Shown here one piece after another: positions 17,283-27,229 of a stretch of 64,000 bases of DNA. Under the pieces are notes generated by a model. It saw only the letters and a program-made list of their open reading frames with translations, made no database searches and was not told where the DNA came from. Position numbers and translations under genes: made by a program. Every line of letters begins with the position of its first letter. Within the stretch, counting starts at the first letter, position 1. The stretch is from Planctomycetaceae bacterium (GTDB lineage: Bacteria; Planctomycetota; Planctomycetia; Planctomycetales; Planctomycetaceae). The stretch is taken from assembly GCA_018699955.1 (NCBI GenBank), contig JABISG010000100.1:1-64000 (forward strand), in the 5' to 3' direction.

Positions 17283-18080
17283 TTACTTTGCGTAGTCCTG
17301 CATTCGTCGCCATTGCGCGTCGCCGACAAGTTGGATTCGCTCGTCGGGCCAGACATCGAGCGGCGAATAACGTGGGTGCCGCGACTCTTTGTAAGGGTCG
17401 TTGCGCCGCGTGTTGTAACAGCAAATGAACGCCCAGCGGGGGTGATTGCTGTGATTCTGATCGGACCGGTGCAATAGATTGGCGTGGAAGAAGATTCCGT
17501 CGCCCGGCTGCAATTCGCAGTGAATCAACTCGAAGCGTTCGCGTGCCGCCTCCACGCGCTCGGGGTCGGCTCCCGTCTGATCGCCCACCTCCAAATGGTT
17601 GACGCGTCCCATTCGATGCGAACCGGCGAGTACCTGCAGGCAACCGTTTTCCTGTGTCGCCCGATCAACGGCAATCAAACAACTGGCCATGTCGGGCAGC
17701 AAACAGCCATTGTCGTACCAGTACCCGTAATCCTGATGCCAAGCCCACGCGCCGCCGACCTTCGCTTCTTTCAGAATCATCTTGTTGTGGTAGTGGTAGA
17801 CTTCGTCGTCCAGCACGCGCTGCATCGTCCGCACGATGCGTTCGCTGCGAACGATGGCCCCGTAAATGTCATCTTCGGCCAGTTCGTTTCTCACGAGGAG
17901 TTTGACAGCTCCGCCTTCGCCATCGGCACGACCGTAGGCTTCCGTTGCAATCTCACGGTCGGCCCGGGCGATGTCGGCGAGCAATCCGATCTCCACTGAA
18001 TCGAGCAACGACGGCGCAACGAAAAACCCGTCGCGTTCAAATGCCGCAGTGTGTTCGTCCGATGCGCGAAAACCGGCCAT
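17283..18080 (-). CDS. Phytanoyl-CoA dioxygenase (PhyH) family protein
   Basis: A 265-residue Fe(II)/2-oxoglutarate-dependent oxygenase of the PhyH family. The facial triad is visible: H115 and D117 in AWHQDYGYW and distal H204 in FHANLLHRS, with R215 nearby for 2-oxoglutarate. The ATG at 18080 has GAGGTG six bases upstream, the same leader as the DUF1501 gene; a GTG inside that site is the frame's first possible start. Members hydroxylate diverse small molecules; the substrate here is unknown. It is a single gene, separated from the PPC-domain gene by about 70 bases. Confidence 0.88.
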   Translation of the reverse strand: MAGFRASDEHTAAFERDGFFVAPSLLDSVEIGLLADIARADREIATEAYGRADGEGGAVKLLVRNELAEDDIYGAIVRSERIVRTMQRVLDDEVYHYHNKMILKEAKVGGAWAWHQDYGYWYDNGCLLPDMASCLIAVDRATQENGCLQVLAGSHRMGRVNHLEVGDQTGADPERVEAARERFELIHCELQPGDGIFFHANLLHRSDQNHSNHPRWAFICCYNTRRNDPYKESRHPRYSPLDVWPDERIQLVGDAQWRRMQDYAK

Positions 18081-18151
18081 CAAATTCACCTCAATCGAAA
18101 AACTGCTGCGCGGTGAAATTCAGCGCGACCACTGGTCGCAGCTTGACATGA

Positions 18152-20245
18152 TTATGGGGCGGTGACGGTTACCAACAATGGGCGGGCGCTGTAGGTGGCT
18201 TTCATGACGAAGTTGAGCGAGATGTTGGCCATGATCGATGCCTGCTGTTTGGCGACGGGGGCGGCTTTGGCGGAGGCAACCAGTGTGATGTGACCTTTGC
18301 TGACCTTGCCGGTCAACAACGTCTTGCTGCTCTTCGAATCGATGGTGACGCCGGGTGGCAGGGTGTTGGCGTATGTGCTCGAAAGATGGCGATACAGCGC
18401 GTCGAGTGTCACGTTCTTGCTGAAGCCTTCGGCCCGCACGATTTCCACGTCAATCTTCACCGACTCGCCTGGTTTGAGCGTGACGTCGTAGGTACTAAGT
18501 TTGACGTTGAGAACATCGCTGGGCGCACCCACAGAGACCGTGTGTGTGCCGACCGGCCAATGGCCGCGTCCGCCGCCCGGCTGATACGTTTCCTGATAGG
18601 GCACGGCGACGACTTTGAGTTCGCTCGGTTCGCCTTCGCCGATTTGACGCATCGCCGTTCCGGTGACGACGACGTTGGTCATCGAGAGCGGCGCGCCGGC
18701 GGGTGCTTCGAGGACAATGCAGCCGTCGCGTTGACCGTCGAGAATGCGTCCGCAGGTGGCGGTGACGCCCGCGGGGAGGCCGTCGATGTGCAGTTGAATC
18801 TCACCGGTGAACCCGTTCTTGCGGACGACGTTGGCGAACAACACGCCGGATGTTCCCGGCGTCAGTTGCGTCTTGTCGGAGTCGAGATACAGCTCGAAAT
18901 AGGGCTGCGAGCGAGTGACGCGGAGGTAGTAAACGAACGAGTCGCCGCCGCGCAGATGCATGTCGCGGATTTCGATCACGAATTTGCCGTCGGCGGGAGC
19001 GGTCCAGTTTTCGATCCACGAATCCTGAAACGAGCGCTTATACAACTTGAGGTCGTCGTTCAGCGAGAGTTGCTTCCCTTTTTCATCGAGGATGCGAATA
19101 TGCGAATCGAGCGATGACTGCCAACGGCGGGCGAGAACTTCCACCGAAAACTTCTCACCTTTCTTTGCTTCAAATGTGAAGCAGTCGATGTCGGCTTCGC
19201 CTTCAATGCGACCACTGATACCGACGGGAACGGTAACAAGTTGCCCTTTTTCGGGGGCGTTGTTGTCCATTTGGCTTTCGACGACCGGCGGCAATTCGCT
19301 GACGACAACGGGTACCGGATTGGTCAACGTTTCCCCCATCGGCAGTTCCAGCCATTGCGGTCCGGCTGCAGCATCGAGCGGTAGTTTGAGGCCGGCCATC
19401 GGGTTCTGGGGGAGTTGCGTGCCGATGAGTTGCAGTTGGACATCAGCACCGCGGGCGATTCCCATGGGGAAGACGTTGGAGACGAACGGCCGATCACCGA
19501 TTTCAACGCTGTATTCCCAGTACGTGTTGCCTTGGTAACGCACGTCGCGGATCTCAAGCAGGTACTCGCCCGCCTGCTCGAATTTGTAACTGAAGAATGG
19601 ATCGCCGGCGAAGTGGTTGTCGGATGTGACGAGCGTTGAACCGGCCGCGTTACGAAGTGCCATAATCGGATCGGAGTGTTTTTGGAGATCGTGGATTCTG
19701 TTCTGCAGCCGCATCGAGCGCACGTGAAAGTTCAGCGACTGACCGGCTGCCGCTTGAAACTTAAAAACGTCAACGTCTTCGGCCCGTCCGATCACTCCAC
19801 AAACGGTCGATGGCACGGTGACGGCTTGCGCCAGTTCGGCCGTGTTGTTCTTTTCCTTTTCGACGACGACCGGATCGCGGACGATGACCAGTTGTCCCAG
19901 TGTGCTGGCACCTTGTGGCGTGGCGATGCGGAAATCGCGTACACCGGGTCGCGCATTCGGCGCGACGGTGAACTTGAGTGTGATCTTCGTCAGGCTCGGT
20001 TTCTTGCCGTCTTTGCCCGGCGTCATTGGCGTGGTGACTTCGCCGGTGACACCTTCACCGCTGACGAGTACTTGGTATGCACCGAACATACTGTACCGCG
20101 CCTGCACGACGTGTTCGGACGTCTGTCCAACCTGCGCCGCCGTCGGATGCAGGCTCATCACCATCGGGTAGGAAGTCTGAGCCTCGGTGAACGATGCCGA
20201 CAACAGGACGATACCGGTGATGAGTGCAGGCAAGAATCGTTGCAT
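18152..20245 (-). CDS. Secreted PPC-domain protein, partner of the DUF1549/1553 protein
   Basis: A 697-residue exported protein. The start at 20245 gives a Sec signal (MQRFLPALITGIVLLSASF) cleaved near TEA; a longer frame upstream has no signal. It contains two bacterial pre-peptidase C-terminal (PPC) domains: one around DVDVFKFQAAAGQSLNFHVR and YLLEIRDVRYQG, and one around DIDCFTFEAKKGEKFSVEV and FVIEIRDMHLRGG. The remainder is Ig-like beta-sandwich. Planctomycetes often place such proteins beside DUF1549/DUF1553 proteins, as here (63 bases downstream of one), so both probably act together on a surface or periplasmic substrate that is not known. Confidence 0.85.
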   Translation of the reverse strand: MQRFLPALITGIVLLSASFTEAQTSYPMVMSLHPTAAQVGQTSEHVVQARYSMFGAYQVLVSGEGVTGEVTTPMTPGKDGKKPSLTKITLKFTVAPNARPGVRDFRIATPQGASTLGQLVIVRDPVVVEKEKNNTAELAQAVTVPSTVCGVIGRAEDVDVFKFQAAAGQSLNFHVRSMRLQNRIHDLQKHSDPIMALRNAAGSTLVTSDNHFAGDPFFSYKFEQAGEYLLEIRDVRYQGNTYWEYSVEIGDRPFVSNVFPMGIARGADVQLQLIGTQLPQNPMAGLKLPLDAAAGPQWLELPMGETLTNPVPVVVSELPPVVESQMDNNAPEKGQLVTVPVGISGRIEGEADIDCFTFEAKKGEKFSVEVLARRWQSSLDSHIRILDEKGKQLSLNDDLKLYKRSFQDSWIENWTAPADGKFVIEIRDMHLRGGDSFVYYLRVTRSQPYFELYLDSDKTQLTPGTSGVLFANVVRKNGFTGEIQLHIDGLPAGVTATCGRILDGQRDGCIVLEAPAGAPLSMTNVVVTGTAMRQIGEGEPSELKVVAVPYQETYQPGGGRGHWPVGTHTVSVGAPSDVLNVKLSTYDVTLKPGESVKIDVEIVRAEGFSKNVTLDALYRHLSSTYANTLPPGVTIDSKSSKTLLTGKVSKGHITLVASAKAAPVAKQQASIMANISLNFVMKATYSARPLLVTVTAP

Positions 20246-20308
20246 GGTCGGTGTCCCAGATATTGGGTTTGCTAAATTCAGATGCAAGTGTTGCGCGGCG
20301 ATCAAAAA

Positions 20309-22771
20309 CTATCGCACGAACAGAAACTGTTTCGAGTTCAACAGCGCCCACAGTAGGTCTTCGTAGAACTCTTTGGGGCTGGGGCTTTCGGCCAATAATT
20401 CTTTTGTCGTCGTCAGTTCTGCCGGAGATGGCAACCGCGACACTGATGCCAGGTACAACTCTTCGACGATTTCCTCGTGTGGTTTCTTCGCTGCCAACAA
20501 CTTGGCGACGCGGCCGTTTTTGTCAGCGATTTTCGCGGCGAGAATGTCGCCGTTGAGTGTGTGGAGCGCCTGGGCCAGGTTTTCGTCGGGAGTGCGTTCG
20601 CATTCGCAAACGCTGGCCCGCTTTGGCTTGGCGAAGGTTTTGAGGAAGTAGTTGGGGTACTCGGCATCGGGCAGTTCGATGGCACGCGTGCCAGGCGGCA
20701 GGCTCTTGAACTTGGTGCTGGTGCCGCAGGCGACATCGACGGCATCGAGCAGCGGTTCCGCCTTAAGCCGCTTCACGCGGAAGTGCGAGTAGAGTTTCTG
20801 GTCCTTGCTGTTCGCTTCTGTCGGTTGCGATTGGAGTTGATACAGCCGGGAGGTCATGATCGTTCGCATCAATTGCTTTAGGTCGAAACCGTTCGAGGTG
20901 AAGTCTTTTGCCAGCGCGTCGAGCAGGGCGACATTGTTGGCGGGGTTGGTTTCCCGTAAGTCGTCAATTGGCTCAACCAGTCCCGCGCCGAGCAAATAGC
21001 CGGTGTAGCGGTTGGCGACCGAGCGGGCGAAATAATCGTTCTCGGCCGCAGTCAACCATTGGCCCAGCGGAATGCGGATGTCGAGTGGATGTTCGGTCGG
21101 CTCACCACCGAGCGGAGTCGCCTTCACCGGGCGCGGATCGACCACCACCACCGACTCGCGACCGAACAGGCCGAACTCTTCGCTGTTCTTGGTGCGAACG
21201 CGCGAGAAGAAAGCGCCGAATTGTTTGTAGTCGGCCTGACTGTATTTCTCGAAGGGGTGATGGTGACACTTGGCGCACGCCAACCGCACGCCAAGAAACA
21301 ACTGTGCCGTCGATTCCGCCAGATCGGATGAGTTCTTGTTGATGCGAAAATAATTGGCGGGGCCGTTGGAGTAGATCGACCCTTTGGCGGTCACCAGTTC
21401 ACGGACGAATTCGTCGAACGGCTTGTTGGTGCGGAACGACTCGCGAATCCAGTTGTGCAGCGACCACATGCCCTGCTCGCCCAAATCGTTGCTGTTGTTG
21501 CGAATGAGGTCGGACCATTTCAGTGCCCAGAAGGCCGCGTAGGCGTCGTTGTGAACATCGAGTTTCGGGTCGCCCGTGAGTCCGAGCAGTTGATCGACCA
21601 GTTTCTCGCGTTTCTTTGCATCATCCGACTTGATGAATTCTCGCACGACGTCGGTCGGCGGCAGAGTGCCGACGGCGTCGAAGAACGCCCTTCGCAAGAA
21701 TGTGGCATCGTCGCACAGCGGCGATGGCTCAACTCCCAGCTCGCGAAACTTGCGGGCGGCGAGTTCATCGACGAAGTTGTTGTCTTTCCATCCGGCCAGT
21801 TGGACGGTCGTTGAATGGGGAACGATGAAGGTGGAGATTTCCGCGTGGTCCTCAAACAGAACCATAATCGTCGCCTGGCCCTTTCCAATCGCGTTGACCG
21901 ATCCGAACTCGCTGACGGTGAGCGTGGCATCGTCCATCGAATCGAACTTGGCCCAGCAGGTGACGTCGCGTGTACTGCCGTCGCTGTAGCTTGCCTCGAC
22001 GCGGAGTTGCTGCGTCATGTCCATCTGGCCGACGCGCTGCTTCGGAGAAACGCTCAGGCCGGTCACTTTGGCTGCGGTCTTCACCGGTCCGGGAGCGCCA
22101 CTTGCAATCCACGCGGTCAGCAGTTGGTAATCGACGGAGCCGGCTTTCAAGCGTCGGCTGCCGCCATGCGGAGTTTCCATCACCGGCTTCTTGAGAAACA
22201 GGCTTTCGGTTGGCTCCAGAAAGTTGATGCGGCGGCCCACGCGGTCGCGGACAATCGCGTCGCGGTCGGCCGATGGGCTGAAACCAAACACCGATAGTTT
22301 GAAGCCGCCCTTGCCGTACTGGCTGGCATGACAGGCGGCCATGTTGCAGCCCGTCTTGCTCAAGACGGGGCGAACGTCTTCCTGAAAATCGATGACCGGC
22401 ACCGAAGCAACATTGGCGACGGTGACGTGTGTGACGGCCGACTTGCCATCGACCGTTACGGTCACGTCGGCCTCGCCGTTTCCAACCGCGAGCAGACGGC
22501 CCGCTTCATCGACGGTGACCACCTGCGGATTGGACGGTGCGTATGTCGCTTGCTCGGTCAAATCATTTGAGCGAACGTTCGGTTTGCCGTCGGTACCGAT
22601 TTCGGTGACGAGTAACTGCGCGCGGGCGAAATTCCCGTTCAGTTCCACCTGGGCCGGTTGTATGACGAAACCGGGGCCGTCGGCCGCATCGGCTCGACTT
22701 TCGAGGACCGCAAGTAAACCGACCGTGAACAGAAAGGACAATACCGATAGTTGGGACACACGACGTCTCAC
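20309..22771 (-). CDS. DUF1549/DUF1553 planctomycete cytochrome c-type protein
   Basis: An 820-residue exported protein. The GTG at 22771 has GGAGGT seven bases upstream and opens a signal sequence (LSVLSFLFTVGLLAVL); upstream codons are not supported. Order: Ig-like (BIG2) domain at about 55-120; the C-x4-C-H heme-like motif CNMAACH; a second BIG2 domain; DUF1549 with the CAKCHHHPFE (CxxCH) motif; and C-terminal DUF1553 (RVKRLKAEPLLDAVDVACG). The family is largely restricted to Planctomycetes and relatives, and its biochemical role is unsettled. It is the first gene of a pair with the PPC-domain gene. Confidence 0.92.
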   Translation of the reverse strand: MRRRVSQLSVLSFLFTVGLLAVLESRADAADGPGFVIQPAQVELNGNFARAQLLVTEIGTDGKPNVRSNDLTEQATYAPSNPQVVTVDEAGRLLAVGNGEADVTVTVDGKSAVTHVTVANVASVPVIDFQEDVRPVLSKTGCNMAACHASQYGKGGFKLSVFGFSPSADRDAIVRDRVGRRINFLEPTESLFLKKPVMETPHGGSRRLKAGSVDYQLLTAWIASGAPGPVKTAAKVTGLSVSPKQRVGQMDMTQQLRVEASYSDGSTRDVTCWAKFDSMDDATLTVSEFGSVNAIGKGQATIMVLFEDHAEISTFIVPHSTTVQLAGWKDNNFVDELAARKFRELGVEPSPLCDDATFLRRAFFDAVGTLPPTDVVREFIKSDDAKKREKLVDQLLGLTGDPKLDVHNDAYAAFWALKWSDLIRNNSNDLGEQGMWSLHNWIRESFRTNKPFDEFVRELVTAKGSIYSNGPANYFRINKNSSDLAESTAQLFLGVRLACAKCHHHPFEKYSQADYKQFGAFFSRVRTKNSEEFGLFGRESVVVVDPRPVKATPLGGEPTEHPLDIRIPLGQWLTAAENDYFARSVANRYTGYLLGAGLVEPIDDLRETNPANNVALLDALAKDFTSNGFDLKQLMRTIMTSRLYQLQSQPTEANSKDQKLYSHFRVKRLKAEPLLDAVDVACGTSTKFKSLPPGTRAIELPDAEYPNYFLKTFAKPKRASVCECERTPDENLAQALHTLNGDILAAKIADKNGRVAKLLAAKKPHEEIVEELYLASVSRLPSPAELTTTKELLAESPSPKEFYEDLLWALLNSKQFLFVR

Positions 22772-22986
22772 GGCAGGAACCTCCGTTGTCAAAACGATGT
22801 CTGGATGTCGAGTCGAGGCAGGAAAAATCGCGCCCCATGCTTGGCATGGTCGAGAGGGGCGGCAGGGTGGGATGTCGCCGTCAACGCAAGTGAAGGCCAC
22901 GCCATATATTATTGCTTACGCAGGGGCCGATTTCCACACCAAATCGAAATTTGACCCGGGCGACACTGTTAAACAATAGTACAAAT

Positions 22987-23052
22987 ACCAGCCCGCAGCG
23001 CAAGCGAGGGTTTACGTTCACAGCCACCCTTGCTTGCGCTGCGGGCCGGTAA
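22987..23052. repeat. Family A interspersed palindrome, copy 2
   Basis: Left arm CCAGCCCGCAGCGCAAGC and right arm GCTTGCGCTGCGGGCCGG, about 20 unpaired bases between them. Same arms as copies at 8973 and 60462. Confidence 0.75.
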
Positions 23053-23093
23053 CGCTGCATGCTGGTATATCAGAGTGCAGGAATGATGTCGGC

Positions 23094-23114
23094 CTGCGAT
23101 GCTTTGCATCGCAG
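23094..23114. repeat. Family C hairpin
   Basis: CTGCGATGC (23094-23102), loop TTT, GCATCGCAG (23106-23114): a 9-bp perfect stem, matching the copies near 48.8 and 55.2 kb. Confidence 0.65.
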
Positions 23115-23189
23115 TTGGTTGGGGATAAGATGCGATAAATCGGCCCGATATTCGGACCGAGGGAGCGACAATCGCATTGAAGGACCGTT

Positions 23190-26100
23190 ATGACCGCCGT
23201 TCGTCCGTTTGCCCATCTTCACTGCCACACGCATTACAGCCTGCTTGACGGGGTGACCCGCATTCCGGAGTTGGTTGAGCAGGTCAAAGCGGCAGGCATG
23301 AACTCCTGCGCCATCACCGATCACGGCAACCTGTACGGGGCAATGGAATTTTACAACGCCTGCCGCGCGGGCGACGTGAATCCGATTCTCGGTTTCGAAG
23401 CTTACATCGCGCCGGGTGATCGCCGATTGAAAACCGGTGCCTCGCGGATGAAAGAGGCCAGCTTTCATCTGACGTTGCTGGCGATGAACCGTACCGGATT
23501 CCAGAATCTGGTGCGATTGTCGTCGCGGGCGTTTATCGAGGGCTTTTATTACAAACCGCGGATCGACAAAGAGATTCTCGAAGAACACAACGAGGGGATC
23601 ATCTGCCTGTCGGGCTGCGCATCGGGCGAGTTGTCGAATCTCCTTCTGGCCGACAGGACCGACGAGGCCCGCCAGTTGTGCGAGTGGTACGTCAAGACCT
23701 TCGGCGACCGCTTCTACATGGAGATACAAAACAGCGGCGTCGAAATTCAAAAGTTGTGTGCTGACGGAACGATCGATCTCGCGCAGAAAATGGGGTTGCC
23801 GTTGGTTGCCACCAACGACGCGCATTACCTGTGCCGTGAGGATGCGGACGTGCAGGACGTGTTGCTGTGCGTGAACACCGGCGCCACGCGAAGCGACGAA
23901 AAGCGGATGAAGATGACGGGGGACGAATTCTTTGTCCGTGGCCCGGAAGAAATGTATGAAGCGTTTCCCGGTCAAGCTGAGGCGGTTGCCTGCAGCCAGG
24001 AAATTGCCGACCGCTGCAATATCGAACTCGATTTGGACGCGCAGCATTACCCCGTGTTCAAGCCGCCGGAAGAGAAGACCGACGTCGAGTACCTGCGCGA
24101 AATCTGCGAGCAAAAACTTGTCGAGAGATACGGCGACGAAATCACCGACGTTCACCGCGACCGGCTGGATTACGAACTGAGCATCATCCAGCAGAAGGGG
24201 TATTCGAGCTACTTTCTGATTGTGTGGGACTTCGTTCGCTTCTCTGAGGAGAAGGGTATTCCGCGAACGGCGCGCGGTTCGGCCTGTGGCGCGATTGTGG
24301 CGTTTGTGTTGGGAATGAGCGACGTCTGCCCGCTGAAGTACGACCTGCTGTTCGAGCGGTTTCTCGATCCCAACCGCAACGAGCCGCCCGATATCGATAT
24401 CGATTTTTGTCGCGACCGTCGGCAGATGGTGATCGATTACACTAAAGAGAAATATGGCACCGAGTGCGTTGCGCAGATTGGCACATTCGGGAAACTGAAG
24501 GCGAAAGCTGCCATCCGCGATGTCGGTCGCGCGTTGGCCGTTCCGCTGTCGCGCGTCGATGAAATCGCCAAGATGATTCCGGAAACGCTCGGCATCAAGC
24601 TGAAGGAAGCACTGAAAGAAAGCCCCGAACTCAACGAGGCGTACGAGCAGGACGAGAAGGTTAAAGAATTGCTCGACTTCGCGATGCGGTTGGAAGGCCT
24701 GTCCCGCAGTGCCGGCACGCATGCCGCCGGCTTGGTCATCGCTGATCGTCCGCTGATGGAAATGCTGCCGTTGCAGCGGATCACCGGCAAGGAAGATGTC
24801 ATCACACAGTGGGACGGTCCAACCGTCGAGGCGGTCGGCTTGCTGAAAATGGACTTCCTCGGCCTGCGGAACCTGTCGATTCTCGACAAGGCCGTACTCA
24901 ACGTCAAGAAGCATCAGGACGTCGAGATCATTCCCCGCGAGTTGCCGCTCGACGATGCCGACACGTTCGCCCTGCTGCAGCGCGGCGAGACGAAGGGCAT
25001 CTTCCAGTTGGAAAGCGGCGGGATGCGCGACCTGCTGACGAAGATGCGGCCCGACAAATTCAACGACATCATCGCCACCTCGGCGCTGTATCGTCCCGGC
25101 CCGTTGGAAGGCGGGATGGTGATGCAGTACGTCGATGTCAAAAACGGACGCATGCCCATTCCCAAGGTCCATCCAATCATCGACGAGATCGTCGAAGAGA
25201 CCTACGGCGTGATGGTTTACCAGGAACAGGTGATGCGGATTCTCAACCGATTGGGGGGAATCGAACTGTCGAGCGCGTATCTTTGCATTAAGGCGATCAG
25301 CAAGAAGAAGCTGAAAATCATCGCGGAGTTTAAGCAGCAGTTCATCGATGGTGCCGTCGAACAGGGGATGGAACAGCTGACAGCCGAAGAACTGTTCCTG
25401 ATGATTGAAAAGTTCGCCGGCTATGGGTTCAACAAATCCCATTCGACGGCGTACGGGGCCATCGCGTATCAGACGGCGTTCCTCAAGGCGCATTACCCGC
25501 TGGAATTTATGGCCGCATTGTTGTCCTGCGGAATGGAGAGTTCCGAGCGGATTGCCGAGCACATTGATGACTGCCGCCGGATGGGCATTGAAGTGCTGTC
25601 GCCCGACGTGAATTCGTCGGACGTGGAATTTGGCGTCGCGGGAGACAAGCTGACGTTCGGCATGACGGCGATTAAGGGCGTGGGTGCGCAGGCGGTGGCG
25701 GCGATTGTGGCCGAACGCGAGGAGAGCGGACCGTTCAAGAACATTTACGATTTGACCGAGCGCGTCGATCCGAAGTCGCTGAACCGCGGCACGCTGGAGA
25801 CGCTGATCAAAGCGGGGGCGCTTGATGGCTTCGGCCCAAATCGGCCGCAACATATTGCGGCTGCCGAACGAGCGGTGCAGGCGGCGGCGTCTCGGTTTCG
25901 TGACAGGCAGATTGGGCAAAAGAACCTGTTCGGCGGCGACGACAGCGACGACGACGAGGCGGAAGTTGACGTGCAATTGCCGGCAGCGCCCGATTGGACG
26001 CACGGTCAGAAGTTGCAGCTCGAAAAAGAAGTGTTCGGGTTTTATCTGACGTCGCATCCGCTGGCGGAGTGCGCAGATCAAATCTCCCGGCATGCGACAC

Positions 26101-26723
26101 ATCGTATGAATGAGTTGTCCGACTTAGAAGACAAGGATGAAGTGTTTCTGGGAGGCATGGTCGGTTCGATCAAGCGAACGCAAACGAAAAAACCGAGCCG
26201 AAACGGACACACGCGATACGCCAATTTCGATTTTGAATCGCCCGATGGAATCGTTCGCTGCATCATCTGGCCGGAACAGTTCTCCAGGTACGAGGAATGG
26301 ATCAAATCGGAGACGATTTGTTACGTCTCCGGCCGCATCGACAAGCGTGGACGCGAGCCGAACGTGATCGTCGATCGCATTATGTCGCTGGAAGATGCCG
26401 ACAACGAATACACGCAGCAAGTGGCGGTCAAATTTCAGCGAGGCTTGCACAGCGAAGCCGACATGACGCGCGTCCGCGACATTCTATCGCGTTTTCCGGG
26501 CCGCATCGAAGTCGTGATCGTCGTCGATTCCGCACAGGAAGAAACGCCGAGCAAGCCGATGCGTTACTTACTCAAGACTCCGGCAGCTCTCCGCGTTTCC
26601 TGCAGTTCGGAATTGCAAACGGCGCTGCGCGACGTGTTGGGCGAAGAGCATCTGCGGTTCCATTCCCCGTCGCGACGAAGGAACGGAAACGGCAACCGAC
26701 GCCCGCAAACGGCAACCATGTAA
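23190..26723 (+). CDS. dnaE: DNA polymerase III subunit alpha
   Basis: A 1177-residue replicative polymerase of the DnaE1 class. The N-terminal PHP domain has HLHCHTHYSLLDG. The catalytic aspartates lie in PPDIDIDFCRDRR (about 400-402) and KMDFLGLRNLSI (about 554), in positions matching E. coli D401, D403 and D555. Helix-hairpin-helix motifs follow around GAGALDGFG-like text, then QKNLFGG at about 909, a match to the internal sliding-clamp binding motif, then an OB-fold near residue 1000 (VFLGGMVGSIK). No intein is seen. The ATG has AAGGA at normal spacing. It is a single gene preceded by repeats. Confidence 0.97.
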   Translation: MTAVRPFAHLHCHTHYSLLDGVTRIPELVEQVKAAGMNSCAITDHGNLYGAMEFYNACRAGDVNPILGFEAYIAPGDRRLKTGASRMKEASFHLTLLAMNRTGFQNLVRLSSRAFIEGFYYKPRIDKEILEEHNEGIICLSGCASGELSNLLLADRTDEARQLCEWYVKTFGDRFYMEIQNSGVEIQKLCADGTIDLAQKMGLPLVATNDAHYLCREDADVQDVLLCVNTGATRSDEKRMKMTGDEFFVRGPEEMYEAFPGQAEAVACSQEIADRCNIELDLDAQHYPVFKPPEEKTDVEYLREICEQKLVERYGDEITDVHRDRLDYELSIIQQKGYSSYFLIVWDFVRFSEEKGIPRTARGSACGAIVAFVLGMSDVCPLKYDLLFERFLDPNRNEPPDIDIDFCRDRRQMVIDYTKEKYGTECVAQIGTFGKLKAKAAIRDVGRALAVPLSRVDEIAKMIPETLGIKLKEALKESPELNEAYEQDEKVKELLDFAMRLEGLSRSAGTHAAGLVIADRPLMEMLPLQRITGKEDVITQWDGPTVEAVGLLKMDFLGLRNLSILDKAVLNVKKHQDVEIIPRELPLDDADTFALLQRGETKGIFQLESGGMRDLLTKMRPDKFNDIIATSALYRPGPLEGGMVMQYVDVKNGRMPIPKVHPIIDEIVEETYGVMVYQEQVMRILNRLGGIELSSAYLCIKAISKKKLKIIAEFKQQFIDGAVEQGMEQLTAEELFLMIEKFAGYGFNKSHSTAYGAIAYQTAFLKAHYPLEFMAALLSCGMESSERIAEHIDDCRRMGIEVLSPDVNSSDVEFGVAGDKLTFGMTAIKGVGAQAVAAIVAEREESGPFKNIYDLTERVDPKSLNRGTLETLIKAGALDGFGPNRPQHIAAAERAVQAAASRFRDRQIGQKNLFGGDDSDDDEAEVDVQLPAAPDWTHGQKLQLEKEVFGFYLTSHPLAECADQISRHATHRMNELSDLEDKDEVFLGGMVGSIKRTQTKKPSRNGHTRYANFDFESPDGIVRCIIWPEQFSRYEEWIKSETICYVSGRIDKRGREPNVIVDRIMSLEDADNEYTQQVAVKFQRGLHSEADMTRVRDILSRFPGRIEVVIVVDSAQEETPSKPMRYLLKTPAALRVSCSSELQTALRDVLGEEHLRFHSPSRRRNGNGNRRPQTATM

Positions 26724-26781
26724 CAACTGTGATCGGGTGCATAGCAGAAATCTACGACTTGTCATCGAATCGGATCGCCAC

Positions 26782-27162
26782 ATGCCCGCGTTCACACACC
26801 ACATTTTCGTCTGCTGTAATCAACGATCGACCGATCATCGGCGTGGAAGTTGCGATCCCGATGGAAGTGATGCGCTGCGAAATGCGATGAAGGATGAAGT
26901 GAAGCGGCGCAATCTCGCGCCGCTGGTTCGCGCCAACAAGGCGGGATGTTTGGAACAGTGTGAACACGGGCCGGTTGTTGCCATCTATCCGCAGGGGATT
27001 TTTTATGGCGGAGTGACGATTGACGATGTGCCACGGATTGTGGAAGAAACGGTTGTTGGCGGGCGCATTCTTGAGGATTTGTTGATTGCCGAGGACTGTT
27101 TGAACAATCGCGATTGCCCGCATATTCGCGGTGTCCGACCGGGCGCGACCGGTGGGGTTTGA
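26782..27162 (+). CDS. (2Fe-2S) thioredoxin-like ferredoxin
   Basis: A 126-residue protein of the thioredoxin-like [2Fe-2S] ferredoxin family (NuoE/Shethna-related). The ATG at 26782 starts MPAFTHHIFVCCNQ as in the family; the frame is open 15 codons further without reason to use them. Likely cluster ligands are a cysteine of the FVCC pair, the Cys of RGSC, and the pair in GCLEQCEHGP, followed by the conserved VVAIYPQGIFYGGV. Extra cysteines occur near the C-terminus (EDCLNNRDCPH). Its redox partner is unknown. It lies between dnaE and trkA. Confidence 0.85.
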   Translation: MPAFTHHIFVCCNQRSTDHRRGSCDPDGSDALRNAMKDEVKRRNLAPLVRANKAGCLEQCEHGPVVAIYPQGIFYGGVTIDDVPRIVEETVVGGRILEDLLIAEDCLNNRDCPHIRGVRPGATGGV

Positions 27163-27187
27163 GCGGCGAAACCGGCGGGCTTTGCGT
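27135..27187 (+). repeat. Tandem family D-type hairpins
   Basis: CCGACCGG paired with CCGGTGGG (one mismatch) followed by GTTT, then a half-element ACCGGCGGGCTTTGCG. The first arm overlaps the ferredoxin stop region, so the gene's last codons lie within the repeat. Confidence 0.5.
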
Positions 27188-27229
27188 TGATGATTGATTG
27201 TCGGCGGCCGTTTGTGTATCGATTGAGAC

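Larger units (their letters stand above)
22772..23189. other. Divergent intergenic region with repeats (DUF1549 gene / dnaE)
   Basis: A 418-base stretch carrying a family A palindrome and a family C hairpin, plus presumably promoters for both flanking genes. No supported gene; a longer minus-strand frame reaching 22900 is open but lacks a ribosome site. Confidence 0.5.

Noticed and set aside
22772..22900. N-terminal extension of the DUF1549/1553 gene to 22900
   Set aside because: No ribosome site, no signal peptide at that start, while the GTG at 22771 has GGAGGT at ideal spacing followed by a signal sequence.
23070..26102. A 1010-codon open frame antisense to dnaE
   Set aside because: It mirrors dnaE along nearly its whole length, shows no recognisable domain, and has a composition expected from reading a high-G+C coding strand backwards. 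dnaE is unmistakable.
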